Shown: piece by piece, positions 32,537 through 40,627 of the stretch
Layout: each line of letters begins with the position of its first letter
Position numbering within the stretch: position 1 is the first letter of the stretch
Assembly (NCBI GenBank): GCA_023229435.1
Contig: JALNZF010000023.1
Location: 1 to 53,778, forward strand
Direction: 5' to 3'
Length of the DNA: 53,778 nucleotides
DNA from: Nitrospirota bacterium
GTDB lineage: Bacteria > Nitrospirota > UBA9217
The notes under the pieces: generated by a model
The model's database searches: none
The model's input: the letters and a program-made list of their open reading frames with translations, nothing else
Told to the model about the DNA's origin: nothing
Translations under genes and position numbers: made by a program

Positions 32537-33715
32537 TTATTTCACGTCTTCCGCGGACCAGAATACGTACGGGTTCGACCTGGGGGCTTTCACCATCTGC
32601 GCCACGGGCGGCAGACCGGTTGATTCGAGCATGGACCTCATGCCCATGCGGTCGACGAGCTCGCCGATACGCTCGCGGTTCTTGCCGTGCTCATCCCACC
32701 ACTCCCACAGCTTGCGGATGAGGTCTTCCAGGTTATCATAGGGTTTTTCGAGCTTCATGAAGGGAACGATGACCCAGCTCATGAGAGCGCCGGTCACGAT
32801 CGGGGCCTTGCCGCCCAGCATGATCGTGGCGCCTTTTTCCTTGCCAGGACGCAGCGCCTTCGGCATCAGGTTGATGCAGTGCATGCAGCGGTTGCAATCC
32901 TTGCCGTTGATCTTGAGCGTGTCGCCTTCGAAGTTCATGCACTTGGTCGGGCACATGTCAACGACCTCGGTCTGAATGTTCATTTTGGAAGAACAATTCT
33001 TCACCTCGGCCTGATCGATCCGGATGGAGTCTCTCCAGGTGCCGATGATGGACATGTCGGCGCGGGCGATCGCAGCGACGCAGTCGTTGGCGCACCCGGC
33101 CACCTTGATCTTGAACTTGTAGGGGAACGCGGGACGATGAAGCTCGTCCTGGAACTTATGGGTGAGCACATCGCAGATTTCCATCGTGTCGATGTTCGCA
33201 AATTCGCAGCGTGACATACCCGCACAGCAGCTCGGGGTGCGGAGGCAGGAACCGGACCCGCCGAGGTCCCAGCCCTTTGCCGTTGTTTCAGCAAAGATGG
33301 CCTCGAGCTTGTCGGTCTGGGTGCCGAGGAGGACCAGGTCTCCCGTGGAACCGTGGAAGTTGGTCAAGCCGCTTCCATACTTGTCCCATATGTCCATCAG
33401 TTCACGGAGCGCGGCGGACGTATAGTAGAAACCCGCGGGCTGATTGATACGGACGGTGTGAAAGTGTGCGACGCCCGGGTATTCTTCGGGCAGGTCGCAG
33501 TAGCGGCCGATAACGCCGCCGCCGTAACCAAGCACGCCCACGATCCCGCCGTGCTTCCAGTGGGTAACCTTATCCCGATACGATCGCTCAAGGATGTTGA
33601 GCAGATCTTTCGCCGCATTACTCCTCACGGCAGCCTTCTTGATTTCTTTCACGAAACTGGGCCATGCGCCCTTTTCCAGTTCGTCAAGCATCGGTGTCTT
33701 ACCATCTTTGCTCAT
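32537..33715 (-). CDS. dsrA: Dissimilatory sulfite reductase alpha subunit
   Basis: 392 residues. Siroheme-associated cysteines are present in GSGSCLRTPSCCAG (C157, C163/164) and VAGCANDC (C208, C212). The ferredoxin insert has MCPTKCM (C255, C259) and CNRCMHCINLMP (C274, C277, C280). With DsrB it makes the enzyme that reduces sulfite in the cytoplasm in six-electron steps with DsrC as co-substrate. The ATG at 33715 has AAGGAGG and a good promoter at 33737-33766. It is first gene of the operon. Confidence 0.98.
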   Translation of the reverse strand: MSKDGKTPMLDELEKGAWPSFVKEIKKAAVRSNAAKDLLNILERSYRDKVTHWKHGGIVGVLGYGGGVIGRYCDLPEEYPGVAHFHTVRINQPAGFYYTSAALRELMDIWDKYGSGLTNFHGSTGDLVLLGTQTDKLEAIFAETTAKGWDLGGSGSCLRTPSCCAGMSRCEFANIDTMEICDVLTHKFQDELHRPAFPYKFKIKVAGCANDCVAAIARADMSIIGTWRDSIRIDQAEVKNCSSKMNIQTEVVDMCPTKCMNFEGDTLKINGKDCNRCMHCINLMPKALRPGKEKGATIMLGGKAPIVTGALMSWVIVPFMKLEKPYDNLEDLIRKLWEWWDEHGKNRERIGELVDRMGMRSMLESTGLPPVAQMVKAPRSNPYVFWSAEDVK

Positions 33716-33736
33716 AGTGGAAATCCTCCTTATAGA

Positions 33737-33766
33737 ATTATCTGGTTAAACTAAAGATTTTGTAAA
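33737..33766 (-). promoter_or_regulatory. Probable dsrA promoter
   Basis: On the minus strand TTTACA (33766-33761), 18 bases, GATAAT (33742-33737). Each hexamer matches five of six consensus positions. The leader would be short, with the AAGGAGG site about ten bases after the start. Confidence 0.6.
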
Positions 33767-34541
33767 AGTCATCGGACCGGCATCATGCTTCCTTAAAACA
33801 AAACGCGCTCAACGTAATTTATAACGCCCTGTAACCTGAGGGATACGGTTTATTTTATTCGGTGTGATGCCCCCCTTTCAAAAAAACATATTAAAAAATA
33901 GAGCGAATCTGATGGGTTGGTATGACAATCTCATCGTTCATGATTTCGAGTGCCATGGTATAGTATAGATGATGAGACATGCGATTGTATGAGTAGTTCC
34001 GCTTTTAGTCAAATTAATAATACTAATTGAACCATAATCGAACATAATTTGCACTGCTTCGAATGTACTATAGCAAACGCAATAATTGTTGTTATATCAT
34101 TTGTAGGGCAACCCTTCAGGGTTGCTTAAAGCAAGGCTAAAGCCTTGCCCTACATGTAACAATATTTTATGCGTTTGCATTAGTTGCTAAATAATCTACT
34201 AATGATGTGATTTGCCGGGATAATCAGGAAGAAGCTGACTCACGCTAGAGGGATGCAAAATGGCGGCCACCATCATATTTGCGATAAATAAAAATAAGCT
34301 TTTAAATAATCAAAACTTAGACGACATGATCATAAGGCCCCATAGTAGTACGATATGGTACAATGACCAAATAAAAACACTGATAAAATTACAACAAATT
34401 GATTTTACATGACAATAACACTAAACTCCCATTTTGGTCATTTAACCAATTTAATCATCTCTATTTATCAGCAATGCGTTGACTGTGCTTATGAGTTCTG
34501 CTACCATGAGGATGCTCATCCCCTCGATTAAGGAGAAAAAT
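33767..34541. other. AT-rich intergenic region between dsrA and the OsmC-like gene
   Basis: About 775 bases with no supported gene. It holds a 118-bp MITE-like element (34067-34184) and is otherwise AT-rich with many stops on both strands. Regulatory sites for the divergent dsr operon could lie here; I see no clear operator. Confidence 0.6.
34067..34184. repeat. 118-bp MITE-like element, copy 1
   Basis: Terminal inverted repeats ACTATAGCAAACGCAATAA and, read inward from the right end, ACTAATGCAAACGCATAA. The inside is a foldback: GTAGGGCAACCCTTCAGGG, then GGCTAAAGCCTTGCCCTAC. A near-identical copy of the same length lies at 37754-37871. Confidence 0.85.
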
Positions 34542-34958
34542 ATGGTCGAAGCAAAAGTAACCTTACTGAACGATATGCAGTTTACGGGAACAGCATCGTC
34601 AGGCCATACTCTGATCATGGACGCTGACGATGGATCAGGCGGTCACAACACCGGGTTCAGACCCATGGAACTTCTGCTCGTGGGCTTCGGCGGCTGCTCG
34701 GGCATGGATGTTATCTCCATCCTCCGGAAGAAGCGGCAGCTGGTCTCCGGTCTCGAGATCAATATCAAAGGAGAAAAGTCAGACACGGCTCCGAAGATCT
34801 ACAAAGAAGTCCACATTGAATATGTGGTAAAAGGCAAAGGCGTGGAAAAAGCGGCCGTGGAGCGCGCCGTCAATCTCTCGCTGGAAAAGTATTGTTCGGT
34901 AGGCGCTACACTTGCCAAGGCCGGAACGATCACGCACAGTTACCGGATCGTGGACTAA
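34542..34958 (+). CDS. OsmC/Ohr-family redox protein
   Basis: 138 residues from ATG 34542 behind AAGGAG. FRPMELLLVGFGGCSGMDVI holds the first conserved cysteine and EKYCSVGATL the second, the two-cysteine peroxidase centre of the OsmC superfamily. The arrangement fits the YhfA-like subgroup more than Ohr. A plausible role is reduction of organic hydroperoxides in the cytoplasm, or a sulfur-related redox function next to the dsr genes. Single gene, no partner. Confidence 0.88.
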   Translation: MVEAKVTLLNDMQFTGTASSGHTLIMDADDGSGGHNTGFRPMELLLVGFGGCSGMDVISILRKKRQLVSGLEINIKGEKSDTAPKIYKEVHIEYVVKGKGVEKAAVERAVNLSLEKYCSVGATLAKAGTITHSYRIVD

Positions 34959-35062
34959 CTTCTTTTCCCATCTCCGCATACCAAACTCCGAACGCAGCCT
35001 GCCCTCGAATGAATCTATCGGGGGAACCCTGAACTCCGAACTAATAATGTATGCTGTTCTCC

Positions 35063-35683
35063 TCACCACTCCAGGCTCAGAAGGGCAAGGATACCTGAGG
35101 CGATGATGATGCCGCCGGAGATGAAGTTCACCCAGCGAAGTTCATGGGAGTGGAACCGTCTGCGGAAAATGCTGAAGAGGACCACCAGGAACACCCACCA
35201 AAGCGCAGATCCGAGGAAGACGCCGACTATAAGGGCGCCGGATGAAAAGAGGCTCCCCTTGACTCCGGCAAGCCCGAATCCGGCAAAGACGGCGGCAAAG
35301 GAGAAGATGGTCATGGGGTTGGTCAAAGTCAGAAAAAAAGTGGATGAGTACATACCCGCGAATTTTTTGAAGGACGCGGGGTAATCGCGATTCGAGGCCG
35401 GCGACGCGACCAGCGACTTGACGCCCAGAATGCACAAGAGCGAGCCGCCCACGAGCCTGAGGAACACATTGTGGCCGACGAGAAAGTCCGACACGAGCGT
35501 CAGGCCGAAGGCAGCCACGAACCCATAGATGGCATCGGCCGTCGCCGCGCCCATGCCGGAAAAGAACCCGGCCCTCCTGCCGAACATGAGCGTGCGGCGC
35601 GCGCAGAGAACGCCGATGGGGCCGACCGGGGCCGCGATGACGAAACCGATGATGAGCCCTTTGAGAAAAAAAGTCGTTTCCAT
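35063..35683 (-). CDS. LysE/RhtB-family exporter
   Basis: 206 residues with six predicted membrane helices. The N-terminal signature GLIIGFVIAAPVGPIGVLC is characteristic of LysE/RhtB amino-acid or metabolite exporters, and FFLTLTNPMTIFSFAAVFAG holds the conserved NP of helix 4. Substrate cannot be told from sequence. It stands alone, 190 bases from cysE; with cysE nearby export of a cysteine-related compound is possible but speculative. Confidence 0.9.
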   Translation of the reverse strand: METTFFLKGLIIGFVIAAPVGPIGVLCARRTLMFGRRAGFFSGMGAATADAIYGFVAAFGLTLVSDFLVGHNVFLRLVGGSLLCILGVKSLVASPASNRDYPASFKKFAGMYSSTFFLTLTNPMTIFSFAAVFAGFGLAGVKGSLFSSGALIVGVFLGSALWWVFLVVLFSIFRRRFHSHELRWVNFISGGIIIASGILALLSLEW

Positions 35684-35876
35684 GCCGAAAAGGTTGGAAC
35701 TATTCTACTCAGCCATGCTTACGTTGACAATGGAATTTTCCACATTCTCTCTTTGCATGCGATGAAATCGGGATCGGGCATGAGCTGTTCATGATAGGGG
35801 CAAGGTACACGTTTCTGAGATAATCCGGAACACTGTTGATGCATGAGGATCTTCTTCCGGAATTTCTACGAGGACC

Positions 35877-36533
35877 TCACTTCCTGTTTTTTATCATATC
35901 CAATTCCTTCTTCAACGTGTCGATCTGAACCTGCAGTTCGATAAGTTTGTCCGCGATCGGATCGGGAATATGGATGTGGTCCATCAACGCCTCGTCGGCC
36001 ACGCGCTCATCCTTGATCCTGACAATTCTCCCCGGTATCCCGACCACCGTTGAATGGTCCGGCACATCCTGGAGCACGACCGAGTTCGCGCCGATCTTGA
36101 CGTAATCCCCGATCTTGATGGGACCAAGCACCTTGGAGCCCGCCCCCACGACCACGTGGCTGCCGATCGTGGGATGACGCTTGCCTCTCTGCTTGCCCGT
36201 CCCGCCGAGGGTCACGCCCTGAAACAGCGTGACATTGTCGCCGATCTCGGTGGTCTCGCCGATCACCACACCCATGCCGTGGTCTATGAACAGGCCAGAT
36301 CCGATCGTCGCGCCGGGGTGGATCTCGATGCCGGTGATGAACCGCGCGAACTGCGACATCGCCCGCGGAACAAAGGGAACCCGCTTTTTGCTCATCCAGT
36401 GAGCGAACCGGTGGAACAGGAGCGCATGGAACCCGGCATAGGTAAGGAACACCTCGATCCTGCTCGTCGCGGCAGGGTCCATCGAGAGCGCCGCGTTAAA
36501 GTCTCTCTTTATTTTTTGAAAGGTCTCGCGCAT
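35877..36533 (-). CDS. cysE: Serine O-acetyltransferase
   Basis: 218 residues from the ATG at 36533. An N-terminal helical part (RETFQKIKRDFNAALSMDPA) leads to the left-handed beta-helix: IHPGATIGSGLFIDHGMGVV, IGETTEIGDNVTLFQGVTLGG (active-site histidine in IDHG) and HPTIGSHVVVGAG. It makes O-acetylserine from serine and acetyl-CoA, the first step of cysteine synthesis. The C-terminal coiled helix (DKLIELQVQIDTLKKELDMI) is longer than in enterobacterial CysE and lacks the usual feedback tail. Confidence 0.95.
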   Translation of the reverse strand: MRETFQKIKRDFNAALSMDPAATSRIEVFLTYAGFHALLFHRFAHWMSKKRVPFVPRAMSQFARFITGIEIHPGATIGSGLFIDHGMGVVIGETTEIGDNVTLFQGVTLGGTGKQRGKRHPTIGSHVVVGAGSKVLGPIKIGDYVKIGANSVVLQDVPDHSTVVGIPGRIVRIKDERVADEALMDHIHIPDPIADKLIELQVQIDTLKKELDMIKNRK

Positions 36534-36612
36534 ATTTTTAATTTCGAATTGCAGGCTTCGGATTGCGGAATACCGACATGCAAGCATGGTTTGGATTTTG
36601 ACGTTTTCTCCT

Positions 36613-36673
36613 CACTCCGAACTCCGTACTCCGAACTCTACGCTCCGCACTCCAAACTCGAAACTCCGTACTA
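36613..36673. repeat. ACTCCGAACTCC tandem-like intergenic repeat
   Basis: Degenerate units of ACTCCGAACTCCGTACTCCG run from 36613 to 36673 and touch the stop of the DUF4124-type gene. Related units occur at about 34985-35042 and, inverted, at 48341-48377. Confidence 0.5.
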
Positions 36674-37249
36674 TTCTCTGAGCCATCCCGGCGGGATGCC
36701 TGCCTTCCGCGCTTGCTCCGGGATAACAACATTGACATCACTTCGGGCCCCGTCCATCTCTCTCTGCACATTCTTCATCTCTTGCTCGATCGTCTCGGCC
36801 TCTGTACGTTCAGTGAGCCGGCCGGACGCAGGACCACCCCAACTTTGGAGCAGCTCGTTCCTTCGTTGATCAAGTGTCTGGTACCGTTTTTCAGCGTTTG
36901 CAAGCCGCTGCCTCGCGGCCCTCATGCGTTGCTGCCACGCGGCTTTAGCAGCGGCATCCGCGGCCTCGGATGCGGCTCCCGAAGGATAGACGGACGGCTG
37001 CCGCACCTGTTGCCCTTGATCGGAGTCTTCCCTCTCCGGCTGTTGTAATTTCACCGCCCTATCGCGGTAACCCTTCGGGACCTTATCCAGACCATCGGCG
37101 ATATGAACAATGCCCTTTTTATCGGTCCATTGATAGAGAAAGCTTTTTTTGAGTTCCTGGTCCTCAGTCTGCGCCTGCGGGTCGGCTTGACCATAGACCG
37201 TCATTGCACAACCCATCAGCATCAGTATGAAAAGAAGACTTCTCGGCAC
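36671..37249 (-). CDS. Exported DUF4124-domain protein
   Basis: 192 residues. A signal peptide (LLFILMLMGCAMTVYG) is followed by the DUF4124 pattern YQWTDKKGIVHIADGLDKVP. The rest is a Gln/Ala/Arg-rich coiled coil (WQQRMRAARQRLANAEKRYQ, then ETIEQEMKNVQREMDGAR). A cysteine in LMGCAM might allow lipidation. Function unknown; DUF4124 is a small beta domain of periplasmic proteins. It lies three bases after ispF, so the two are probably co-transcribed. Confidence 0.85.
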   Translation of the reverse strand: MPRSLLFILMLMGCAMTVYGQADPQAQTEDQELKKSFLYQWTDKKGIVHIADGLDKVPKGYRDRAVKLQQPEREDSDQGQQVRQPSVYPSGAASEAADAAAKAAWQQRMRAARQRLANAEKRYQTLDQRRNELLQSWGGPASGRLTERTEAETIEQEMKNVQREMDGARSDVNVVIPEQARKAGIPPGWLRE

Positions 37250-37252
37250 GGA

Positions 37253-37735
37253 TCACTCCACCTTCCTGATCAAGACCACGGCATATGCCGCGATACCCTC
37301 GCCCCTTCCCGCAAAGCCGAGTCCCTCGGTCGTCGTGGCCTTCACATTGACCACGCCTGCGGCGTGGTCCACCTTGATCGCCTCGGCGATGTTCCTGACC
37401 ATGGCGGGGATATGCGGCGCCATCTTAGGCTTTTCCGCGACAATGGTCGCATCAACGTTGTTCACGCGGAAACCGGCCTCAGAAAGCCGCTGCCGCACCT
37501 CTTCGAGGAGCATAAGACTCGAGATGTCCTTGTATATCGGCGCCGTGTCGGGAAAGTGCCTGCCGATATCACCGAGACCGGCAGCGCCGAGCATCGCGTC
37601 GCAGATCGCGTGAAGCAGCACATCCGCGTCCGAGTGTCCCAACAACCCTTTTTCAAAGGGAATGTCCACACCGCCGATTATCAGTTTCCTGCCCGCTGCA
37701 AGGCGGTGAACGTCATAGCCGGTGCCTATTCGCAT
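37253..37735 (-). CDS. ispF: 2-C-methyl-D-erythritol 2,4-cyclodiphosphate synthase
   Basis: 160 residues, typical length. GTGYDVHRL holds the metal-binding Asp/His pair (D8, H10), and GHSDADVLLHAICDAMLGAAG holds the third histidine and the active-site loop. It makes MEcPP in the non-mevalonate isoprenoid pathway. ispD lies upstream on the same strand, separated by a MITE (37754-37871), so the pair may be two transcripts. Confidence 0.97.
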   Translation of the reverse strand: MRIGTGYDVHRLAAGRKLIIGGVDIPFEKGLLGHSDADVLLHAICDAMLGAAGLGDIGRHFPDTAPIYKDISSLMLLEEVRQRLSEAGFRVNNVDATIVAEKPKMAPHIPAMVRNIAEAIKVDHAAGVVNVKATTTEGLGFAGRGEGIAAYAVVLIRKVE

Positions 37736-37753
37736 AGAACAGCCTCCGCCGCA

Positions 37754-37871
37754 ACTATAGCAAACGCAATAATTGTTGTTATATCATTTGTAGGGCAACC
37801 CTTCAGGGTTGCTTAAAGCAAGGCTGAAGCCTTGCCCTACAGGTAACAATATCTAATGCGTCTGTATTAAT
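37754..37871. repeat. 118-bp MITE-like element, copy 2
   Basis: Same ends, length and foldback core as the 34067-34184 element, with only a few base differences (for example GGCTGAAGCC for GGCTAAAGCC). It sits between ispD and ispF. The rest of the gap (37872-37991) has short ATTTTGCACTTTGCA-type units and nothing else recognised. Confidence 0.85.
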
Positions 37872-37991
37872 GCAAAATACACATCGTAAATTTAAAAATA
37901 TAACATTGAACTGTAAGAGGAGGCCAGAAGGTAATTCCCCCTCATTTTGACTTTTGCATTTTACCTTTTGCATTTTGCACTTTGCAATGGA

Positions 37992-38681
37992 CTACCTTCT
38001 CTTCAGTATTTCCTCAGCAAGGATCAGGTCCTCGGGCGTGGTGATCTTGATGTTCTCGTAGCTCCCCATGATCACCCGCACCGTGCCGCCCGTTCGCTCC
38101 ACGAGCGTGGCGTCGTCGGTCCCGAACATTTTCTGCTTGTACGATTCCTCGTAAGCGCGCCTGAGTATCTTGGCCGGGAAAGCCTGCGGTGTTTGGATCG
38201 CCCAGAGCGTCCCCCGTTCCAGGGTGCGGCATACGATCTTATTCTCATCCACTTCCTTGATCGTGTCCTTGATCGGCACGCCCACGGCGACACATTCTCC
38301 CTTTTTAGCAAGGCCCACGGCTTCACTTATCATTTCAGGCGTCACAAAAGGCCGCACGCCGTCATGAACGAGCACGACCGCCGTGTCCTCCCCGATCTTC
38401 TGCAAACCATGCAATACGGAATCCTGACGTTCCTTGCCGCCTACGACCAGGGTCTTCACCTTGGTAATCCGGTACTGTTCGATCACATCGCGCAGACAGC
38501 CCTCCATGTCTTCCCGGGAAATGATGGGGATGATCTCATCGATCTCCGGGGCGCGTTGGAACGCGAGCAGGGTATGCGCCAGCAAGGGTTTGTCTCCGAG
38601 CAGCAAAAACTGTTTCGCCGTACCCTTGCCCATCCGCTTGCCCGCGCCCGCCGCGGGTATAAGTGCCGTCACTTTCGACAT
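37992..38681 (-). CDS. ispD: 2-C-methyl-D-erythritol 4-phosphate cytidylyltransferase
   Basis: 229 residues from ATG 38681 behind GGTGAGG. The CTP-binding motif ALIPAAGAGKRMG and the substrate motif VVLVHDGVRPFVT are intact, and GTDDATLVER fits the C-terminal signature. It activates MEP with CTP in the non-mevalonate pathway. A longer frame to 38717 has no ribosome site. Confidence 0.97.
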   Translation of the reverse strand: MSKVTALIPAAGAGKRMGKGTAKQFLLLGDKPLLAHTLLAFQRAPEIDEIIPIISREDMEGCLRDVIEQYRITKVKTLVVGGKERQDSVLHGLQKIGEDTAVVLVHDGVRPFVTPEMISEAVGLAKKGECVAVGVPIKDTIKEVDENKIVCRTLERGTLWAIQTPQAFPAKILRRAYEESYKQKMFGTDDATLVERTGGTVRVIMGSYENIKITTPEDLILAEEILKRR

Positions 38682-38761
38682 CGGTACCTCACCACGCTTA
38701 CCGCTGAAAGCAGACAAGGACTGCCTCCTGCACCCTGTTTACAGCCTGCTGCCTCTTCGGG

Positions 38762-39685
38762 TCATTTTTTGAAATTTTTCACAACAATCTTGAACCGCTT
38801 TGCCATCGGCGCTTCCATATTGACCGTGACCCGGATCTGATACTGGTCCTCCCGGTCCTTGCTCGTCACATCGAAGGGCAGGACGATCTGGCCGTCTTCC
38901 ATAAATGGCTTCCCCAGGTCCACCGTTATCCCCTCGTCCACGGCCTTTTCGAGCGCCGCCATCTCCGGCTTGGCCTCTGCCATGGGCGCACCGGGCATTG
39001 ACGGCTCCTGCGGCGGCATATCCGCCATGAGGTCCGTCGGCGGGCTCGGTTTTTTCTCTCCCGTGCCGAGAATGTCGCCCAGCGTAAAGTTGTGGTGCTC
39101 GGGATGTTTCTGCATGTCCTGGAGCACCAGTTTGGAAATGGACGTGAAGGTTTTCAACACGCCGTCGCCGGTCGTTGCGACCGCGCCGTAGAAGGGTACA
39201 AGCCGGGGGTTCAACGCCGCATTCAACTCATCGATCGAGAGGACGTCGGGAAGGTCCCGCTTGTTATACTGGATCACCATGGGAAAGGTGGACAGGTTTA
39301 TCCCCTGATCGTGTAAATTATCGCGGAGGTTCGAGATGCTCTCAATATTCGCATCGAGCATGGCGCTTTGCGAGTCCGCGACGAAGATTACGCCGTCCGC
39401 GCCCTTCAGCACAAGCTTGCGCGTCGCGTTGTAGAACACCTGGCCCGGTACGGTATAGAGATGGAACCGCACCTTGTAGTTCTTGATCGTGCCGAGTTCG
39501 ACGGGAAGAAAGTCGAAAAACAGGGTCCGGTCCGTTTCGGTCGCGAGCGAGATCAGCTTGCCGCGCTGTCCCGGCGCGATGCGGTGGAAGATCATGTGGA
39601 TGTTCGTGGTCTTGCCGCAGAGCCCCGGTCCGTAGTAAACGATCTTTGCGTTGATCTCGCGTGTTTGATGATTGACTAAAGCCAT
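38762..39685 (-). CDS. MglA-family Ras-like GTPase with C-terminal extension
   Basis: 307 residues. Residues 1-195 are an MglA-like small GTPase: P-loop YYGPGLCGKTTN, the LATETDRTLFFDFLP switch region, LYTVPGQVFYN (G3) and IQYNKRDLPD (G4). After a Pro-rich linker (about 215-235) comes a C-terminal beta-rich domain (QIVLPFDVTSKDREDQYQIR, residues about 262-307) that the canonical 195-residue MglA lacks. MglA controls polarity and gliding motility in Myxococcus with MglB as its GAP; no MglB gene is visible here. Confidence 0.9.
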   Translation of the reverse strand: MALVNHQTREINAKIVYYGPGLCGKTTNIHMIFHRIAPGQRGKLISLATETDRTLFFDFLPVELGTIKNYKVRFHLYTVPGQVFYNATRKLVLKGADGVIFVADSQSAMLDANIESISNLRDNLHDQGINLSTFPMVIQYNKRDLPDVLSIDELNAALNPRLVPFYGAVATTGDGVLKTFTSISKLVLQDMQKHPEHHNFTLGDILGTGEKKPSPPTDLMADMPPQEPSMPGAPMAEAKPEMAALEKAVDEGITVDLGKPFMEDGQIVLPFDVTSKDREDQYQIRVTVNMEAPMAKRFKIVVKNFKK

Positions 39686-39743
39686 GGCCTCATAATTACA
39701 TAAATAAAATGGGATGTCAATACTGGGTGTCGATAACCGGGGA

Positions 39744-40562
39744 TCAGCGCTGTCGGGACGTGAGGATGTTCAGCGCCATCACGTGCGTCGCGTCGTTCTT
39801 GCTCGCGAGCAGCGGCACGGTCCGGCCGAGCCCGGCAACGATGTGGTCGAGCGATGTTCCTTCGAGATCGGTGATCACGCCGTCCGCTTCTTCAAGGATC
39901 AGCATACCGGCCGCGTAATCAAAGGCGCGCGAGGCTGTGGCCGTGGCGAACACGCTGATGGCGCCGGAAGCGAGATAGGAAAGATCAAGGGCGGTGGACC
40001 CGAAGCACCTCGTCCGTTTCGCCTCCCCGAGCAGCGGCATGATGCGCGGCAGGTCGGCCTTCGGCGACGACGCTTCATAGGCCACGATCGTGATGCCCTG
40101 TGTGGCCGCGGTCCTGATCCGCTTGCCGTTCTTGAACGCGCCCTGGGCGCGCATTGCCCAGAACTCGTCGCCCATGGCGAGGTTGATGACATATCCCACG
40201 GCAAGCGTGGAGAGCGTTTCGTCGTTCAACAGCGCCAGCGACGTGGAAAAGAACGGGATCCCGCTCTTGGCATTGTTGCTCCCGTCAATGGGGTCCACGA
40301 GCACGACCTTTTTCCCCTCGCCGAACTTCCTGATGCCAAGCTCCTCGGAAATGAGCGTAAAGGACTCGCCTTGCTCATGCGCCTTTTCGAGCGCGGCAAT
40401 GATGATATCCTCCGCCCACTTGTCCACGGGGAAGGTCTTGTCCCCGCCGGCGCCCTTGCCGAGCGGCACCATGCCGCCTTCCTTGGCGAGGATGACGGAC
40501 AAACCGTCGCGCATTTTTTTGCCGATGCCTTTGAATATCTCAAGCCATTGTTCGTTTGTCAT
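39744..40562 (-). CDS. Inositol-monophosphatase-family phosphatase
   Basis: 272 residues from ATG 40562 behind AAGGAG. Metal-site motifs: GGDKTFPVDKWAED with the Glu of ISEELGIR, VDPIDGSNNAKSG (the DPxDGS core), and FDYAAGMLILEEADG where W-D-x-A-A-G is usual. The last motif starts with Phe instead of Trp. The family removes phosphate from inositol phosphates, 3'-phosphoadenosine nucleotides or sugar phosphates; substrate cannot be set from sequence. Possible links to sulfur metabolism (PAP) are speculative. Confidence 0.88.
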   Translation of the reverse strand: MTNEQWLEIFKGIGKKMRDGLSVILAKEGGMVPLGKGAGGDKTFPVDKWAEDIIIAALEKAHEQGESFTLISEELGIRKFGEGKKVVLVDPIDGSNNAKSGIPFFSTSLALLNDETLSTLAVGYVINLAMGDEFWAMRAQGAFKNGKRIRTAATQGITIVAYEASSPKADLPRIMPLLGEAKRTRCFGSTALDLSYLASGAISVFATATASRAFDYAAGMLILEEADGVITDLEGTSLDHIVAGLGRTVPLLASKNDATHVMALNILTSRQR

Positions 40563-40627
40563 GAAAGCTCCTTGATGAGAATAGGGTTCAGGGGCAAGAT
40601 ACACCCTTGCTTCTTGTCCTTCATTTC

